Assembly (NCBI RefSeq): GCF_001279775.1
Contig: NZ_LGDG01000230.1
Coordinates: forward strand, 37,883-101,882
DNA: 64,000 nucleotides
Reading direction: 5' to 3'
DNA from: Streptomyces sp. MMG1533
GTDB lineage: Bacteria; Actinomycetota; Actinomycetes; Streptomycetales; Streptomycetaceae
Positions 62,707-64,000 of this stretch are shown here, piece by piece. Position 1 is the stretch's first letter; every line of letters begins with the position of its first letter. A program made the position numbers and the translations under genes. The notes beneath the pieces are model-generated. The model ran no database searches, was not told the DNA's origin, and saw nothing but the letters and a program-made list of their open reading frames with translations.

Positions 62707-64000
62707 ACGACTGGGAACGAGATCACGATCTGGTCGACCAGGTCTTCTTCCGCTGGCAGGGCAACGCGCACAGCCCGCAGACCCACCGCACCGGAATCGC
62801 CCCGGTGGCGTACTCCTGCGACGAGGCCCGGGCCTGGCAGCTGTACCAGGAGCTGGCCCCGCTGCTGCGGGTGGAGGGCGGACCCGACCGGCCGAGCCTG
62901 GTGCGGACCGTCGTCTCGACCGGCGAGGTGGTGCTGATTCACCGTCTGGCGGGCAAGGAGCCCGGCGGCCGCCCCACCACCAACTGCCATGCCCTGGTGG
63001 GCAGCAGAGAACAGCTCAGCATCCTCCCGAGCATCGCGCTGGTCGCCTGGAAGTGGTCGGCGACGCCGGAGATTCCCTACACCGAGGGCGGGGGTCCCCG
63101 GATCGACCCGGTCCGCCGCGCGATCCTGCAGGCTTCCTGGCGGGACACCTCGGACAAGATGCGGGCGCATGCGCGGGCACTCACCCCTCAGCTCACCGAG
63201 GTCACGGCCGCCGTGCTCCGGGCTCCTGAGCACCGGCTGTCCGTCAAGTCCGAACGGCTCGCCGACCCGCGCAGGTTCAACATGGCGGCGCCGCTGTTGT
63301 GGGGCCTGCACGAAATCTTCGGCAACCGGTTCACCTCGGAGTTCAACTTCGCGACCTTCGACACCACGGACGAGCACGGGCTCTCAATCGTGTTCGTCCC
63401 CGCGTGGCGGGCTTCGGCGGCCGGCGACCCGCTGCTCAGCCGGATCTCGCTCGACGGCCTCCCTGAGACGGACGCCGCCCCGCCGCGGGACAAGGCGGAG
63501 GAGATCGCCCGGGAACTGGTCAGACGCTACGAGTCCTCGTCAGGGCATGAACGGTCGGTGGCGGACCTGCTCAAGAAGGCGCCCTGGAACCCTTCCGGCC
63601 CCGTGGAGCAGCAACTGGAGGATCTCGCCGCGCTGCTGGGACTGCGCCGGCGCGCCGGTGACCACGTCCTGCCGGCGTCCGCCGGACAGCCCACGGACGA
63701 ACGGTCGTCGACACCGCCGCTGCCGCAGCCGGAGCCGACCGTTCACGAGACCCTTCCGGACGTCGAACTCACCGAGGCGACGCCGCACGAAACTCCTGTG
63801 GCGCCTGTGTCGGCAACCGGGTACGGCCACATGACGCAGGCCCAGGCAGGGTGGGAGCGGGAGATCGACGTGGAGGTGGACGCCGAGGCGGACCTCGACA
63901 CGCTCGACGCGGCAGCGTCCGCACCCTGCGGCCCGGTCCCGGTCCCAGAGCCGACCCAAGCCCCGGACCTGGCCCCAGCCCCAACCCCAACCCCTGCCCC
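62703..64000 (+). CDS. GTPase-associated protein 1-like (GAP1-N2), 3' partial
   Basis: The frame runs off the window after 432 codons. Residues ~1-160 (VDQVFFRWQGNAHSPQTHRTGIAPVAYSCDEARAWQLYQELAPLLR) match the N-terminal type-2 domain of GTPase-associated protein 1, which is encoded beside DO-GTPase2 genes. From residue ~320 onward the sequence becomes Pro/Glu-rich and disordered. Expect a longer protein with middle and C-terminal GAP1 domains beyond base 64000. ATGA overlap with the GTPase gene implies co-translation. Confidence 0.75.
   Translation, partial: MNDWERDHDLVDQVFFRWQGNAHSPQTHRTGIAPVAYSCDEARAWQLYQELAPLLRVEGGPDRPSLVRTVVSTGEVVLIHRLAGKEPGGRPTTNCHALVGSREQLSILPSIALVAWKWSATPEIPYTEGGGPRIDPVRRAILQASWRDTSDKMRAHARALTPQLTEVTAAVLRAPEHRLSVKSERLADPRRFNMAAPLLWGLHEIFGNRFTSEFNFATFDTTDEHGLSIVFVPAWRASAAGDPLLSRISLDGLPETDAAPPRDKAEEIARELVRRYESSSGHERSVADLLKKAPWNPSGPVEQQLEDLAALLGLRRRAGDHVLPASAGQPTDERSSTPPLPQPEPTVHETLPDVELTEATPHETPVAPVSATGYGHMTQAQAGWEREIDVEVDAEADLDTLDAAASAPCGPVPVPEPTQAPDLAPAPTPTPA

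Noticed and set aside
1..64000. tRNA, rRNA, riboswitch or origin
   Set aside because: No cloverleaf, rRNA core sequence, conserved riboswitch pattern or clustered DnaA boxes were seen by eye; a covariance-model search was not possible.

Overview
The window is high-GC DNA with strongly G/C-biased third codon positions, frequent GTG and TTG starts, 4-8 bp stop/start overlaps and several probable leaderless transcripts. Together with the gene families present (UPF0309 sugar isomerase, actinobacterial PTH2, ZapE, MurC and MsrB side by side, FxsC, tubulin-like and GTPase-associated proteins) this indicates a Streptomyces or a close relative. No rRNA, tRNA, CRISPR array or replication origin was seen.

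1-3732: a 5'-truncated SAM methyltransferase, a molybdopterin oxidoreductase with a cytochrome-like membrane part coupled to a small membrane protein, and a divergent polytopic membrane protein. 3918-8358: a two-gene signalling unit, FxsC (TIR plus FxsC domain) overlapped by a 1050-residue protein joining a ParA/MinD-like P-loop, a second TIR/SEFIR domain, a NACHT NTPase and C-terminal membrane helices. No FxsA or FxsB partner is visible.

8355-27960: a glycan-catabolism island. It has a GH84 hexosaminidase fused to a YVTN propeller, a SIS isomerase, an RpiR regulator, a GH38 alpha-mannosidase, a SurA-N-like protein, a sugar ABC transporter, a GH3 glycosidase, a BadF-type sugar kinase, a clan-A (GH5-like) hydrolase whose expected start codon reads ATC, and a NagZ-type GH3. 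A recurring operator (best form TGGTTNNTTGAACCA) lies at nearly every promoter of the island, so I infer one regulon, probably under the RpiR protein. The enzyme set suits uptake and stripping of mannose/GlcNAc glycans.

28211-45802: mostly ordinary chromosome. It has a YbhN-like membrane protein, a broken winged-helix gene, a secreted GH5 with a LacI regulator and paired operators, msrB, murC, a conserved small protein, a RibD-like reductase, zapE, a secreted peptide, carbonic anhydrase with a SulP transporter, a slipin, a PhoX-like protein, a Rieske oxidoreductase, a polysaccharide deacetylase, a zinc-ribbon protein and PTH2.

45803-64000: a transposase relic, a Crp-type regulator with an intact cyclic-nucleotide cassette, then a long tightly overlapped operon running off the window. 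It encodes a nucleotidyl-cyclase-like protein, a P-loop NTPase, an SPFH-like coiled-coil protein, a Pycsar-type membrane effector, then (after four 17-bp repeats and an AT-rich leader) a secreted vWA protein, a tubulin-like protein split by a one-base frameshift, an unrecognised membrane protein, a pseudokinase-GTPase fusion and a GTPase-associated protein. This combination of a Pycsar-like pair with a tubulin/GTPase system is the most interesting part of the window and looks like a conflict (anti-phage or self/non-self) or membrane-associated signalling machine.
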